From: CAYMSF01 sp964542255
GTDB lineage: Bacteria > Verrucomicrobiota > Lentisphaeria > Victivallales > Victivallaceae
DNA length: 36,770 nt
Assembly (NCBI GenBank): GCA_964542255.1
Contig: CAZITV010000008.1
Location: forward strand, 1 to 36,770
Reading direction: 5' to 3'
A program made the position numbers and the translations under genes. Shown here piece after piece: positions 1-7,471 of the stretch. The notes beneath the pieces are model-generated. The model had not been told where the DNA came from, did not search any database, and was given only the letters and a program-made list of their open reading frames with translations. Within the stretch, counting starts at the first letter, position 1. Each line of letters starts with the position of its first letter.

Positions 1-603
1 CAAATTTCTGGCACTAATGGGTTTCATTTTGCTGCCCCAGGCAAGCCGGCACATCAAATTGATTTTGGCCGCATTTTCGAGTACTTCAATGCGGTCAAAA
101 GCTTCAAGCAGCGATTTACCCACCGCTAATGCACCGTGTTGATGCATGATGACGCAATTGGCATTCATTACCGCTGCCGCCACGGCGTTGGCCAGCTCCG
201 ATGTACCAATGCAGTGATAATCCGCATAGGCAAGTTCGCCCAAAATTGCGTAAGACTCCGCGAGTAAACTGGTATTAATCTTGCGCTTTGCCGCGGCATA
301 AACGCTAACTGTAACCGGGTGTGCATGCACCACCGCGTTAATTTCCGGACGCGCTTTATAAATCGCCAAGTGCATCTGTGTCTCAATTGAAGGTTTATGG
401 TCGGAAAGCATCTCGCCATCAACCGTCATCACCGCGATTTGCGCGGCTGAAATCCGCCCTTTATCCAGCGCCGATGGAGTGATATATACCGTACCGCCAT
501 CTTTTACCGAAATATTTCCGCCGGAGGTGGTAGTCAAGCGCTGTTCATACAAACGCCGCATAAAATAAGCCGTTTCCCCGCGTATCTCATCATTTTTTGT
601 CAT
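1..603 (-). CDS. Class II aldolase/adducin family protein (FucA/RhaD-like), 3' end outside the window
   Basis: The reverse strand is open from an ATG at 603 to the window edge, giving 201 residues with the C-terminus missing. It reads as a zinc-dependent class II aldolase of the fuculose/rhamnulose-phosphate aldolase type, which cleaves deoxy-sugar phosphates to dihydroxyacetone phosphate and an aldehyde. Visible marks are TSGGNIS (residues 26-32, phosphate-binding loop), E74 in the PSIETQMH segment, H93 and H95 in HAHP, and H156 in HQHGAL. These match the catalytic Glu and three zinc His of FucA with a one-residue offset. No signal peptide is present, so it is cytoplasmic. It is transcribed away from tatA. 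The exact substrate cannot be told from sequence; a ribulose-phosphate epimerase or a methylthioribulose-phosphate dehydratase of the same fold is possible. Confidence 0.85.
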   Translation of the reverse strand, partial: MTKNDEIRGETAYFMRRLYEQRLTTTSGGNISVKDGGTVYITPSALDKGRISAAQIAVMTVDGEMLSDHKPSIETQMHLAIYKARPEINAVVHAHPVTVSVYAAAKRKINTSLLAESYAILGELAYADYHCIGTSELANAVAAAVMNANCVIMHQHGALAVGKSLLEAFDRIEVLENAAKINLMCRLAWGSKMKPISARNL

Positions 604-739
604 TTATATATTCCTTATAGAATCTTCTAATTTTGCATTGTCGCAGTTATGATAATATATTTATACTCAGCGAGTTTTAAAGTTTAACTTGCAAATTAGG
701 CGCGATTTTCTCATTAACCAATATCTGCGGAGATAAAAA

Positions 740-937
740 ATGAATTTGCCCAGCTCTAGCGAAATGTTCTTTATTTTCATTATTGTACTGTTGCTCTTCG
801 GCGCCAAACGCATCCCCGAAATTGCCCGCTCCTTCGGCAAGGCAGCCAACGAATTCAAAAAGGCTAAAGACGAAGTCACCGATGCCGCCAACAGCGAAAT
901 CAAAAAAGAGGAACAAAACCAGGAAAAAAAATCCTGA
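740..937 (+). CDS. tatA: Twin-arginine translocase subunit TatA/TatE family
   Basis: This 65-residue protein has the TatA plan: a short N-terminal transmembrane helix (about residues 6-21, rich in F, I, V and L), a hinge with FGAKRIPEIARSFG (about 20-33), then an amphipathic helix and a charged Lys/Glu tail. TatA oligomers form the channel through which folded proteins with twin-arginine signals cross the inner membrane. The partner tatC lies at 5727-6533, so the system is split over about 5 kb. A ribosome-binding-like AGATAAAAA precedes the ATG. The stop TGA at 935-937 is followed directly, in the same frame, by another open frame (938-1234). TatB cannot be excluded, but the short tail favours TatA/E. 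Confidence 0.93.
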   Translation: MNLPSSSEMFFIFIIVLLLFGAKRIPEIARSFGKAANEFKKAKDEVTDAANSEIKKEEQNQEKKS

Positions 938-1234
938 TTGCCAGCCCTGACTGTCGCTAGGACAAAGGCGGCAAGATGCGAATCGGAGCTGGCGGCAATG
1001 CAAATACAGCTCGGCTTGCATCTTTTCAAGAACAAATATGGCGCATTCCCGGATAAAATCGAACAAATCGCCCCGGAGTTTCTGCAGAGCATTCCACTTG
1101 ACCCGGTAAGCGGCAAAGCATTTGAATATAAAAAAGATGGCGTTTATTTTACCATTTCAGACGATTGGCTCAAGGAAAAACTGGAAAATTACAAAAAAAA
1201 TTCTGCCAGAACCGCAGGTAAAACATCAAAGTAG
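938..1234 (+). CDS. Short conserved-looking protein resembling the C-terminal part of pseudopilin-like proteins
   Basis: The frame opens with a TTG immediately after the tatA stop codon and runs 98 codons. Another possible start is the ATG at 998-1000. The segment with KYGAFPDKIEQIAP and SIPLDPVSGKAFEYKK resembles a motif found behind the pilin helix or at the tail of longer proteins in Planctomycetes and Lentisphaerae ('G.YP..L..L.P..L..IP.DP.SGK...Y'). The N-terminal pilin helix is absent, so this could be the surviving tail of a larger gene. An AGGA at 921-924 sits 13 bases before the TTG, a poor distance, so initiation is uncertain. Translational coupling to tatA, or a readthrough fusion, are alternatives. 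Function is not known. Confidence 0.5.
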   Translation: MPALTVARTKAARCESELAAMQIQLGLHLFKNKYGAFPDKIEQIAPEFLQSIPLDPVSGKAFEYKKDGVYFTISDDWLKEKLENYKKNSARTAGKTSK

Positions 1235-1259
1235 TTTTTAAAGTTTTAGGAACTGTTAT

Positions 1260-2249
1260 ATGCCGATAAACAAGCAACAACTGCAGCGGTTAATCAAACT
1301 TACTGCAAAGTTAAAAAAAAACGATAACGTCAACTGCAAAACGTTTGCCGCAGAACTTAACAAAAATGATTTTGATAACGTCGGCTGCTGCCGCAAGACA
1401 ATATTGCGCGACATCAAATTTCTTATCGAAGAACATGGCGCACCAATAAAATTTGACCGCCGCAACAATAAATACTATTTGACCCACAAGGGCTGGAACT
1501 TTGACTGTCCGCAGCTCCTAGATGAATCGGAAATGTTGGCGGCAGTTTTGGGTGCCCGGTTAGCAGAAGAAATCTTTCCGGAACCGCTCCGCAGTGACAT
1601 CCGCAATGCAGTTGACACCCAATTAACCAATAATAATCCCGACTTTCTGGATTCAACACAAATCAGCGCATTAATTGTAGTACCGCGGTTAAAAATTGAC
1701 ATAAATCCGGATATATTTATGACGATGTTCCAAGCCTGGCAAAATCACGAGGCGGTGGATATTGTTTATGAATCAGCGGACTGCACGATGACTGAGCGCC
1801 GTATCGAACCGCATTTATTCGCCTTTTACGACCAGGCGTGGTATGTCAAGGGAATGTGCCATTTGCGGAATGTAGTCCGTTCTTTTGCGGTACATCGAAT
1901 TATCAAGGCGCAGAATACCGGACTTTATTTTGAACTAGACCAGGCATTAATCAAACGCACTGCCGCTGGAGACTTCCTTGAATATCCACAAATTGAAAAT
2001 ATCGAAATTGTCTGTGCCAATGAACTAAAAAGCTTTATTAAAGTCAAGCCATTCCACCCCGCCCAAACTTTTACCAAATACGATGATACTCATTTTCTGC
2101 TCAAAATTCCGGCAGTGCCTGAACATGAAATCGTCAAATGGGTACTGTATCAGTCAGGCCACGCTAAACTGATAAAACCGGCACAACTAAAACTTAAAAT
2201 TAATGATATTGCAAAAAATATTGCAGAAATTCACTGCACCAAACAATGA
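1260..2249 (+). CDS. WYL-domain transcriptional regulator with N-terminal helix-turn-helix
   Basis: This 329-residue protein has an N-terminal winged-helix region (about 1-75, including the recognition stretch CCRKTILRDIKFLIEE) and a C-terminal WYL domain (about 150-320). The WYL hallmark appears as AWYVKGMCHLR near residues 195-205. WYL proteins are DNA-binding regulators whose WYL part is thought to bind ligands, often nucleotides or nucleic acid; many control DNA-damage or phage-defence genes, others metabolism. An AGGAA about 8 bases before the ATG supports the start. It is followed after 109 bases by the uracil-DNA-glycosylase-like gene on the same strand, so a DNA-repair link is possible but unproven. 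Confidence 0.85.
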   Translation: MPINKQQLQRLIKLTAKLKKNDNVNCKTFAAELNKNDFDNVGCCRKTILRDIKFLIEEHGAPIKFDRRNNKYYLTHKGWNFDCPQLLDESEMLAAVLGARLAEEIFPEPLRSDIRNAVDTQLTNNNPDFLDSTQISALIVVPRLKIDINPDIFMTMFQAWQNHEAVDIVYESADCTMTERRIEPHLFAFYDQAWYVKGMCHLRNVVRSFAVHRIIKAQNTGLYFELDQALIKRTAAGDFLEYPQIENIEIVCANELKSFIKVKPFHPAQTFTKYDDTHFLLKIPAVPEHEIVKWVLYQSGHAKLIKPAQLKLKINDIAKNIAEIHCTKQ

Positions 2250-2278
2250 TGAGACACAAGATGTCCCATAGTTGATGT

Positions 2279-2322
2279 TATAATATAGTCATAGTAAATA
2301 AAACGCTGACACACGGTTAGCG
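2279..2322 (+). promoter_or_regulatory. Candidate -10 element and leader hairpin upstream of the UDG-like gene
   Basis: A consensus TATAAT lies at 2279-2284 and is followed at 2304-2322 by a 7-bp stem (CGCTGAC/GTTAGCG with one G-U pair and a 5-base loop). No good -35 box sits at the right distance. The hairpin would lie in the 5' leader of the gene starting at 2359. Whether it regulates anything is unknown. Confidence 0.35.
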
Positions 2323-2358
2323 TAAACCAGCAACTTTCAAGATGAAAGGTTTTGAATT

Positions 2359-3459
2359 ATGACTATCGCTCAATCAGACATTATCGCGGGATTCAGCAAT
2401 GTAATCGGCTGCACCACCTGTCCGGAATCAGAAGTGCACCGTGACAACTCGTTTAATTTACCTCAGCCCGGCTTTATCGGCAAAAATTATGCTGCGCACC
2501 GGGTAATTTTATTGGGACAAAATCCGGGTGCGTCACCAGAGCGTTTTTCTGCGGAAGATAAATTATATGCGGATTTATTGTTAAAGCTGCATAAATCACA
2601 GGACATCGCGGCTTATTTTGAGTTATACATTTTTCTGGCTGCATTTATGCGGCGCTGGCAGGTAGAAAAATATTTTCCATTGGCAGAATCAGGTTTATCA
2701 TTGGAGGATATCGCATATTTTAATTTGGTACGCTGCCGCACCCGTTCTAATGCCGTACCAAGTACTAACGTTACCCGTGCCTGCACGCGTCACGCGTTAT
2801 CGTGGATACAAATGCTTTCACCAAAGGTTGTGGTATGTATCGGCAAATACTCTTATGACAATATCAGTGCTGAACTTGCGCGCGCCGGCATTCCCTGCTG
2901 TTTTATCAATCGTGCCCGCAATTTAAACAATAGTGAGCGCCACGCCGACAGAAGCTACGCGGCTAGTTTGGTAAAAAATATTTTATCCGGCATCACCCCA
3001 CCGAAGAGCGTCAGTCCCGCATCGGCACAGTTGCAATTTCCAGTACAAGTTATTCGTAAAAATAAACCCGGATTGCTAGTTGCAATCCCCAAGGCAGTAG
3101 CTGTCAAGCCAAAATTAAAGCCCATCCCGGTGATGGACACCGTAAAATTATTGTCTGAACATCGTGCGCCACTATTTTTTAATTTATTCGCCAAGCTGGG
3201 GTTTGAGAATGTTGAAATCACCAAAGTGCTCAAACATCGCCGTCCAGTACCAAGCATCTATTTTAACCGGAACGGTGCGCAGCAGGTATTCTTTACTGCC
3301 AAAGAAAAAGATTTAGCATATTTTCCAGAAGATTTATGGCAATTAAATTTGGAAAAAATAATGCAGATAAAAAATAAAGACTTGATGCCGGGCAAAATAA
3401 ATATTGTGCCGAAACCCGGCAAAGAAGAAGCCGCCTTTAAAAAATTGTTGGGATTATAA
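2359..3459 (+). CDS. Uracil-DNA glycosylase superfamily protein (family 4-like) with long C-terminal extension
   Basis: Residues 1 to about 210 look like a family 4-type uracil-DNA glycosylase, an enzyme that removes uracil from DNA. The marks are C18-x2-C21 near the N-terminus, the motif LLGQNPGASPERF (51-63, water-activating loop), NLVRCRTR with C126, C142 in TRACTRH, and the strand KVVVCIGKYSYD. The four cysteines would hold a [4Fe-4S] cluster. The late motif that normally supplies a catalytic His (HPS-like) is not recognisable: the segment reads NRARNLNN, with the nearest His at 195. A further 155 residues of unknown type follow a Pro/Lys-rich linker, making the protein much longer than the usual 200-odd residues. 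It may form a two-gene unit with 3487-3909. Confidence 0.7.
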   Translation: MTIAQSDIIAGFSNVIGCTTCPESEVHRDNSFNLPQPGFIGKNYAAHRVILLGQNPGASPERFSAEDKLYADLLLKLHKSQDIAAYFELYIFLAAFMRRWQVEKYFPLAESGLSLEDIAYFNLVRCRTRSNAVPSTNVTRACTRHALSWIQMLSPKVVVCIGKYSYDNISAELARAGIPCCFINRARNLNNSERHADRSYAASLVKNILSGITPPKSVSPASAQLQFPVQVIRKNKPGLLVAIPKAVAVKPKLKPIPVMDTVKLLSEHRAPLFFNLFAKLGFENVEITKVLKHRRPVPSIYFNRNGAQQVFFTAKEKDLAYFPEDLWQLNLEKIMQIKNKDLMPGKINIVPKPGKEEAAFKKLLGL

Positions 3460-3486
3460 TTTAACCCTAACCTGTGAGGCAAGCGC

Positions 3487-3909
3487 ATGGAATATATTAC
3501 CGCAATAGCTGTTTGGTATGCTATGCTTATGCTTAAAATCATGATATTTGGTTTGCTCCTTGCGCTTGCTGTTAGCGTGATGCTTTGTCTAGGTGCGATA
3601 CTGCTGGTAAAACTAGAACAATGCTGGATATCGAGTTCGACGAACTCAAACACCGATACAAATCATAACATTACACTTGACACCACCACTGCATCCACGC
3701 CGCCTGAACTCAATAGTAGCTACACCAGCAGTGCTGATTTTTTGGATTTAGATGACGACCTTGATGATGAGGAAGAGGAGGATTTTGGCATTAATATGGA
3801 GGGGATGAATGGCTACCCGGGCGGCTCTGGCGACCAGCAAATGTTTGAGGATGAAGAACAATTCCAAGACATGGACTACGGCTATATTGACAAGAATGAT
3901 GTAAAATAA
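3487..3909 (+). CDS. Small membrane-anchored protein with strongly acidic tail, unknown function
   Basis: This 140-residue protein is not recognised. Residues 1-45 form one long or two short hydrophobic helices. A Thr/Ser-rich linker (about 50-80) follows, then a very acidic stretch (about 83-100, runs of Asp and Glu) and a Gly/Asp/Gln-rich end. Such a tail could bind metal or a basic partner, but nothing in the sequence proves this. GTGAGG stands 9 bases before the ATG and supports the start. It begins 27 bases after the UDG-like gene and probably shares its transcript. Confidence 0.6.
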   Translation: MEYITAIAVWYAMLMLKIMIFGLLLALAVSVMLCLGAILLVKLEQCWISSSTNSNTDTNHNITLDTTTASTPPELNSSYTSSADFLDLDDDLDDEEEEDFGINMEGMNGYPGGSGDQQMFEDEEQFQDMDYGYIDKNDVK

Positions 3910-4045
3910 AACTTAAGAAAAGAACAATCTAGCATTGCCGCTTACTATTAAAACATTATAGTAACACAACGTAGAAAAATACAGCGCGCTGTTTTCAAAC
4001 TTTTTTAAAACCAGCTGACCTGTTAGTAAATGGCAAATATAGATT

Positions 4046-4849
4046 ATGGACAATAAATTTTATTTGAATACCGGCGCATTGGAAATTAATCGCTGGAATA
4101 GTAATTTCACCAATGAAAACAAGCCCATCAGCATTAATATCAGCGACTGGATAGACGCAATCATCCGAGCCGGCTTTGACGGAATCGAACTATGGGAAAA
4201 TCACGCCGTAAATTGTTCCGAAGATGAACAGTTCCGGCAAAATGAAGTGCTTAATCCGGTAGCAGTTTTCAATAGTTACGTTGATTTTAATGAACCTCTG
4301 TCAATCCGTAACCGCATCGTTGCCAACCGTATCAACACGCTAAACTGCCAAAACGTCAAATACGGCTTGCCTAAATCTATACCAATGCGGCAGGCAGCCG
4401 ATAATCTATGCAAATGGTGTACACTGCTCGATGATAACATTTTGCTTTGCAATGAATTCCACAAAGGCAACTGGGGAGAAACTGCACAAGAAGCATTGGA
4501 ACTGCTTAACATGCTGCCCACCGACCGCTTTAAAGGGATGTTTCATCTCGGCGACCCTGTCAGCAAAATCAAGCAATATTTTGATGTTATAGGTGAGCGG
4601 ATTACCCATTGCCATGCAGTGTTGTGCCGTTTTGACGCCAAAGGCGTGCTAGATAAATCTGATATAACCCGAGTCACCAGGCAATTAGATTTTCTTAAAG
4701 ATTATGGATATACCGGCAGCTTTACCATAGAGTTTGTTACTGGAGCGGGAGTAATTATTAATGATGTACTCCTTAATCCGGAGGCCCGGATGAGCTTCCG
4801 ATACGCCTCATCAGATTTGAAAAAAATCAAAGGATACTGGGAGGAATAA
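4046..4849 (+). CDS. Sugar phosphate isomerase/epimerase-like TIM-barrel protein
   Basis: This 267-residue protein has the pattern of the AP-endonuclease-2/xylose-isomerase-like barrel family: GFDGIELWENH near residues 44-54, a mid-barrel CNEFHKGNWGET, MFHLGDP, HCHAVL and the closing strand GSFTIEFV. The Glu and His residues at strand ends (E in IELW, E in NEFH, H in HLGD, H in HCH, E in IEFV) fit the divalent-metal site used for sugar isomerisation or epimerisation. No signal peptide is present. It stands alone between two gaps, so its substrate is not indicated. Members of this family are numerous in glycan-degrading bacteria. Confidence 0.75.
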   Translation: MDNKFYLNTGALEINRWNSNFTNENKPISINISDWIDAIIRAGFDGIELWENHAVNCSEDEQFRQNEVLNPVAVFNSYVDFNEPLSIRNRIVANRINTLNCQNVKYGLPKSIPMRQAADNLCKWCTLLDDNILLCNEFHKGNWGETAQEALELLNMLPTDRFKGMFHLGDPVSKIKQYFDVIGERITHCHAVLCRFDAKGVLDKSDITRVTRQLDFLKDYGYTGSFTIEFVTGAGVIINDVLLNPEARMSFRYASSDLKKIKGYWEE

Positions 4850-4968
4850 CCTAACTGCACGCTGAATACAATGATTGACTGATTCAACGGAATCACCTAA
4901 TAAACCAACATAGGAGTTGTAAAGAAATAAGTGGTATTTTTATACTGAGGGTATCAGGGAGAAATTTC

Positions 4969-5031
4969 GGGGTTGCCGGAGAGGAGCAAAGCCGTAGCTT
5001 TGTAACGAACCGGCAAAGCCGAAAGTGCCCC
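4969..5031. repeat. Nested inverted-repeat element, possible structured RNA or intergenic palindrome
   Basis: Three stems nest: GGGG (4969-4972) with CCCC (5028-5031), TTGCCGG (4973-4979) with CCGGCAA (5010-5016), and CAAAGC (4987-4992) with GCTTTG (4997-5002) around a CGTA loop. It is more GC-rich than its flanks, which suggests a mobile intergenic palindrome or an RNA structure. It does not match the cobalamin, cyclic-di-GMP or other riboswitch consensus sequences I can recall. No second copy was seen in the window. Confidence 0.5.
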
Positions 5032-5078
5032 GGAGACACCAGTAGAAAGTACCAGTTATTTTTGAACGACTCCATAGC

Positions 5079-5117
5079 AAAAAACGCGATAAATTAATAA
5101 AATTCACCGCGTTTTTT
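5079..5117. terminator. Bidirectional rho-independent-type terminator
   Basis: AAAAAACGCG at 5079-5088 is the exact reverse complement of CGCGTTTTTT at 5108-5117, separated by 19 AT-rich bases. The T-run on either strand fits an intrinsic terminator. The stem has only four G-C pairs and the loop is long, so efficiency is uncertain. Confidence 0.5.
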
Positions 5118-5212
5118 GATTGCCGTCTTGACTTATACTTGAGCCGGCTCTATAATTTGTGCCAGATAATTTATCAAATGAGATAATTGTAAAACTATTT
5201 TGAATTGATGTT

Positions 5213-5401
5213 TTGCAGGATTTTTTGAAGTTTTTGAAGATTTTAGGCGAAATCAAGCGCAGCAGCGTTTCGCAAGATGAGTTTAAGTCGCCAAAAACTC
5301 AAAAAAGACGCAAACGTCTCAAAAGAGTTTTTAAGTTAGCTCAAATATTTAGCAACTCAAAAAACAAACGAAAGGCTATTAAAAATGAAAATCAACTATG
5401 A
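5213..5401 (+). CDS. Doubtful Lys/Arg-rich ORF with TTG start
   Basis: A 62-codon frame starts at TTG and overlaps the next gene by 17 bases. Its product would be very basic, with no domain I recognise. No good ribosome-binding site precedes it. The frame runs through a hairpin (5293-5332), and the composition may merely reflect A-rich leader DNA. I list it as a low-confidence candidate; the stretch is more likely the leader of the gene at 5385. Confidence 0.2.
   Translation: MQDFLKFLKILGEIKRSSVSQDEFKSPKTQKRRKRLKRVFKLAQIFSNSKNKRKAIKNENQL
5293..5332 (+). promoter_or_regulatory. Two-part hairpin in the leader of the desulforedoxin-like gene
   Basis: AAAAACTC (5293-5300) pairs with GAGTTTTT (5325-5332), and inside them AGACG (5306-5310) pairs with CGTCT (5315-5319). 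The hairpin lies 53 bases before the ATG at 5385. It could act as an attenuator or a weak terminator; there is no direct evidence for either. Confidence 0.4.
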
Positions 5402-5714
5402 AAAAGGTTTAGTGGAATTCGTCCCGGAAAATGCGGAAGAGACTGCGAAACTGGAACAGATTTGGCGGATAGCGATTGACTGCAACGGCAATGCCAGGAA
5501 ATTCGTGCCGGTCGGTGAATTTGTGCCGGGAAAAAACCACAAAGGCGCGACTTTCCTCATCGAAGGCATGGAAGGCAACAAAGATTCATACACACCAATC
5601 GTCGTAGATGAAGATTGCCGCTGCTATTGCGATATCTGCAACAGATTCCAAGATGTCAAAGCCGGTGAAACCATCCCGATTTGCTGCGGCAAACTAATGG
5701 AAATTATTGCTTAA
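5385..5714 (+). CDS. Small protein with C-terminal desulforedoxin-like metal-binding knuckle
   Basis: This 109-residue protein ends in C82-x2-C85 and adjacent C100-C101 followed by GK-x-M. That spacing is typical of desulforedoxin and the N-terminal domain of desulfoferrodoxin, where four Cys bind one iron (or zinc). Two further Cys, C78 and C80, stand just before. The first 75 residues are not recognised and carry no signal peptide. No superoxide-reductase domain follows, so the role (electron carrier, metal-binding adaptor, or zinc ribbon) is open. It ends 12 bases before tatC and probably shares its transcript. Confidence 0.65.
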   Translation: MKINYEKGLVEFVPENAEETAKLEQIWRIAIDCNGNARKFVPVGEFVPGKNHKGATFLIEGMEGNKDSYTPIVVDEDCRCYCDICNRFQDVKAGETIPICCGKLMEIIA

Positions 5715-5726
5715 TAACTGAGGTAA

Positions 5727-6533
5727 ATGGAAAAGAATTTTTTAGAGCATCTTGAAGACCTGCGCCGGGTAGTTATTCGTGCGCTATTGTCAGTAGCCGT
5801 GATTTTTCCGGCAGCGGTATGCTACGCGCCGGAAATACTTGATTTTATAGTCAAATTTTCATGCCCGCTGGACACAAAATTTAATTATTTTAGCCCGATG
5901 GAACCGCTGATGGTTCAGCTAAAACTGGGTTTGACTGTAGCTGTTTTTGCTGCATTCCCATACATAATTTATGAGTTATGGCATTTCATTGCGCCTGGAT
6001 TATACCGGCACGAAAAACGTTTTGCGCTGCTGCTGGTAACGACGAGCTGGATTTTATTTATCGCGGGAGTCGCAGTTTCGTTATTTTTGATAATGCCGAT
6101 GGTAATGCGCTTTTCTTTGAGTATGGGCACTCCTTGGCTGCAGCCGGTGCTGGGACTGCAAAACTTTATTAGTCTGGCGACATTTATGCTGCTGGGGTTT
6201 GGACTGATATTTCAGTTTCCCATTGCTATTTTTCTGCTGGTAAAAACCGGATTAGTCGAACTGGCACTGCTGAAACGGCAGCGCGCCATAGTATTTGTCG
6301 TGATTTTGGTGCTTTCGGCAATTCTTACTCCAACACCGGATATTATGACAATGTTGATTATGGCCTTACCCACTTATTGCCTTTTTGAAATAAGCCTGCT
6401 GGTTGCCGGTTTCACCCAACCCGCCACCAAAATGACTGATGCCGATGCCAATATGGCACCGCCAGCAACACCACAGAAATCACCGGCAGTAAAACGCAAA
6501 CCGCGAAAAATCCATTTTATGCGGCGCAATTAA
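5727..6533 (+). CDS. tatC: Sec-independent protein translocase TatC
   Basis: TatC is the inner-membrane receptor that recognises twin-arginine signal peptides and recruits TatA. This 268-residue protein has the family plan of six membrane helices. It carries the N-terminal FLEHLEDLRR (5-14), the conserved first-loop and helix segment FPYIIYELWHFIAPGLYRHE (about 81-100), and the late LTPTPDI corresponding to the TPPD-type motif. The length is slightly above usual because of a Pro/Lys/Arg-rich cytoplasmic tail after residue 235. TGAGG precedes the ATG. Its TAA overlaps the convergent rluD-like stop in the four bases 6530-6533, so the two genes have no room for a terminator between them. Confidence 0.95.
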   Translation: MEKNFLEHLEDLRRVVIRALLSVAVIFPAAVCYAPEILDFIVKFSCPLDTKFNYFSPMEPLMVQLKLGLTVAVFAAFPYIIYELWHFIAPGLYRHEKRFALLLVTTSWILFIAGVAVSLFLIMPMVMRFSLSMGTPWLQPVLGLQNFISLATFMLLGFGLIFQFPIAIFLLVKTGLVELALLKRQRAIVFVVILVLSAILTPTPDIMTMLIMALPTYCLFEISLLVAGFTQPATKMTDADANMAPPATPQKSPAVKRKPRKIHFMRRN

Positions 6534-7471
6534 TCCTTTGCATCAATCGCATTAAGCACAGCATTAAAATCATCCGGGAACGGCGACTCGAAATGAATGA
6601 CTTGACCGGTCTCTGGATGCGGCAGGCTGATTTTCCAGGCGTGCAGCATTTGCCGCGGGACGAAAGGCGGGCGTTTACCGCCATAGGTCGTATCGCCCAG
6701 TACGGGATATCCCTGACTTGAGGTATGAACTCTGATTTGATGAGTTCTGCCGGTAAGAATCTGAACGTGGAGCAGACTGACAGAAATGCCGTCGTATTTA
6801 CCCGATTTAACAACTTGATAAATCGTTGTTGCATCTTTACCGCCGCGTTGTACCACCGCCATTTTTTGCCGATTAACCGGATGCCGGCCAATTTGAGAAG
6901 TTATGGTGCTGCGGGGCAACGGCGGAATCCCGCGGACAATGGCTGCATAGGTTTTGGCCACAGTGCGCTCAGCAAATGATGCAGATAATTTGAACATCGC
7001 CTGGGGTGTTTTGGCAATAACCAGACAGCCAGACGTATCTTTATCAAGCCTGTGCACAATACCTGGACGCGAATTATCCATCGGCATAGTGTCCGCCAGT
7101 TCGGGATTGCGGCCCAGTAAAGCATTTACCACGGTACCGCAATAATTGCCGGCGCCAGGATGCACAACCATACCCGCGGGCTTATTAATTACGAGCATAC
7201 TCGCATCCTCATAGAGCACCGGTAAATCAATATTTTCACTGATAGGAATATAGCTGTCATCTTCCTGGATAATCACTGAGACCAAGCCACCGCCGCTGAT
7301 GGAAAAACGCGGTAATGAAACCACTTCACCACCATAACTGACTGCGCCAACTTTAATGATTTTCTGTAAAAATACGCGGGAATAATCAGGCAGAGAATCG
7401 GCGAGGAACTTGTCCAGCCGTTTACCGTCATACTCTTGGCTTACCGTCAGTTGTAGAATTTTTGTTTCCAT
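6530..7471 (-). CDS. rluD: RluA-family pseudouridine synthase (RluD-like, large ribosomal subunit)
   Basis: The enzyme isomerises uridines in 23S rRNA (RluD: helix 69). The 313 residues comprise an S4 RNA-binding domain (about 13-75, starting DGKRLDKFLAD) and a catalytic domain with GIVHRLDKDTSG, where D143 is the catalytic Asp. NKPAGMVVHPG (96-106) and GRTHQIRVH are also typical. The S4 domain and length favour RluD over RluA or RluC, though specificity within the family is inferred. Its start overlaps the end of lgt by 44 bases on the same strand, and no later Met would keep the S4 domain, so the overlap looks genuine. Confidence 0.9.
   Translation of the reverse strand: METKILQLTVSQEYDGKRLDKFLADSLPDYSRVFLQKIIKVGAVSYGGEVVSLPRFSISGGGLVSVIIQEDDSYIPISENIDLPVLYEDASMLVINKPAGMVVHPGAGNYCGTVVNALLGRNPELADTMPMDNSRPGIVHRLDKDTSGCLVIAKTPQAMFKLSASFAERTVAKTYAAIVRGIPPLPRSTITSQIGRHPVNRQKMAVVQRGGKDATTIYQVVKSGKYDGISVSLLHVQILTGRTHQIRVHTSSQGYPVLGDTTYGGKRPPFVPRQMLHAWKISLPHPETGQVIHFESPFPDDFNAVLNAIDAKD

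Larger units (their letters stand above)
4850..5212. other. Intergenic region with a structured element and a terminator
   Basis: No convincing gene is seen. An open frame of 60 codons on the minus strand (4893-5075) lies mostly across the inverted repeats and is best explained by them. The region holds a nested inverted-repeat element at 4969-5031 and a terminator-like hairpin at 5079-5117. The remainder is AT-rich. Confidence 0.6.

Noticed and set aside
4893..5075. 60-codon minus-strand ORF
   Set aside because: It runs across the nested inverted repeats, which explain its open frame.
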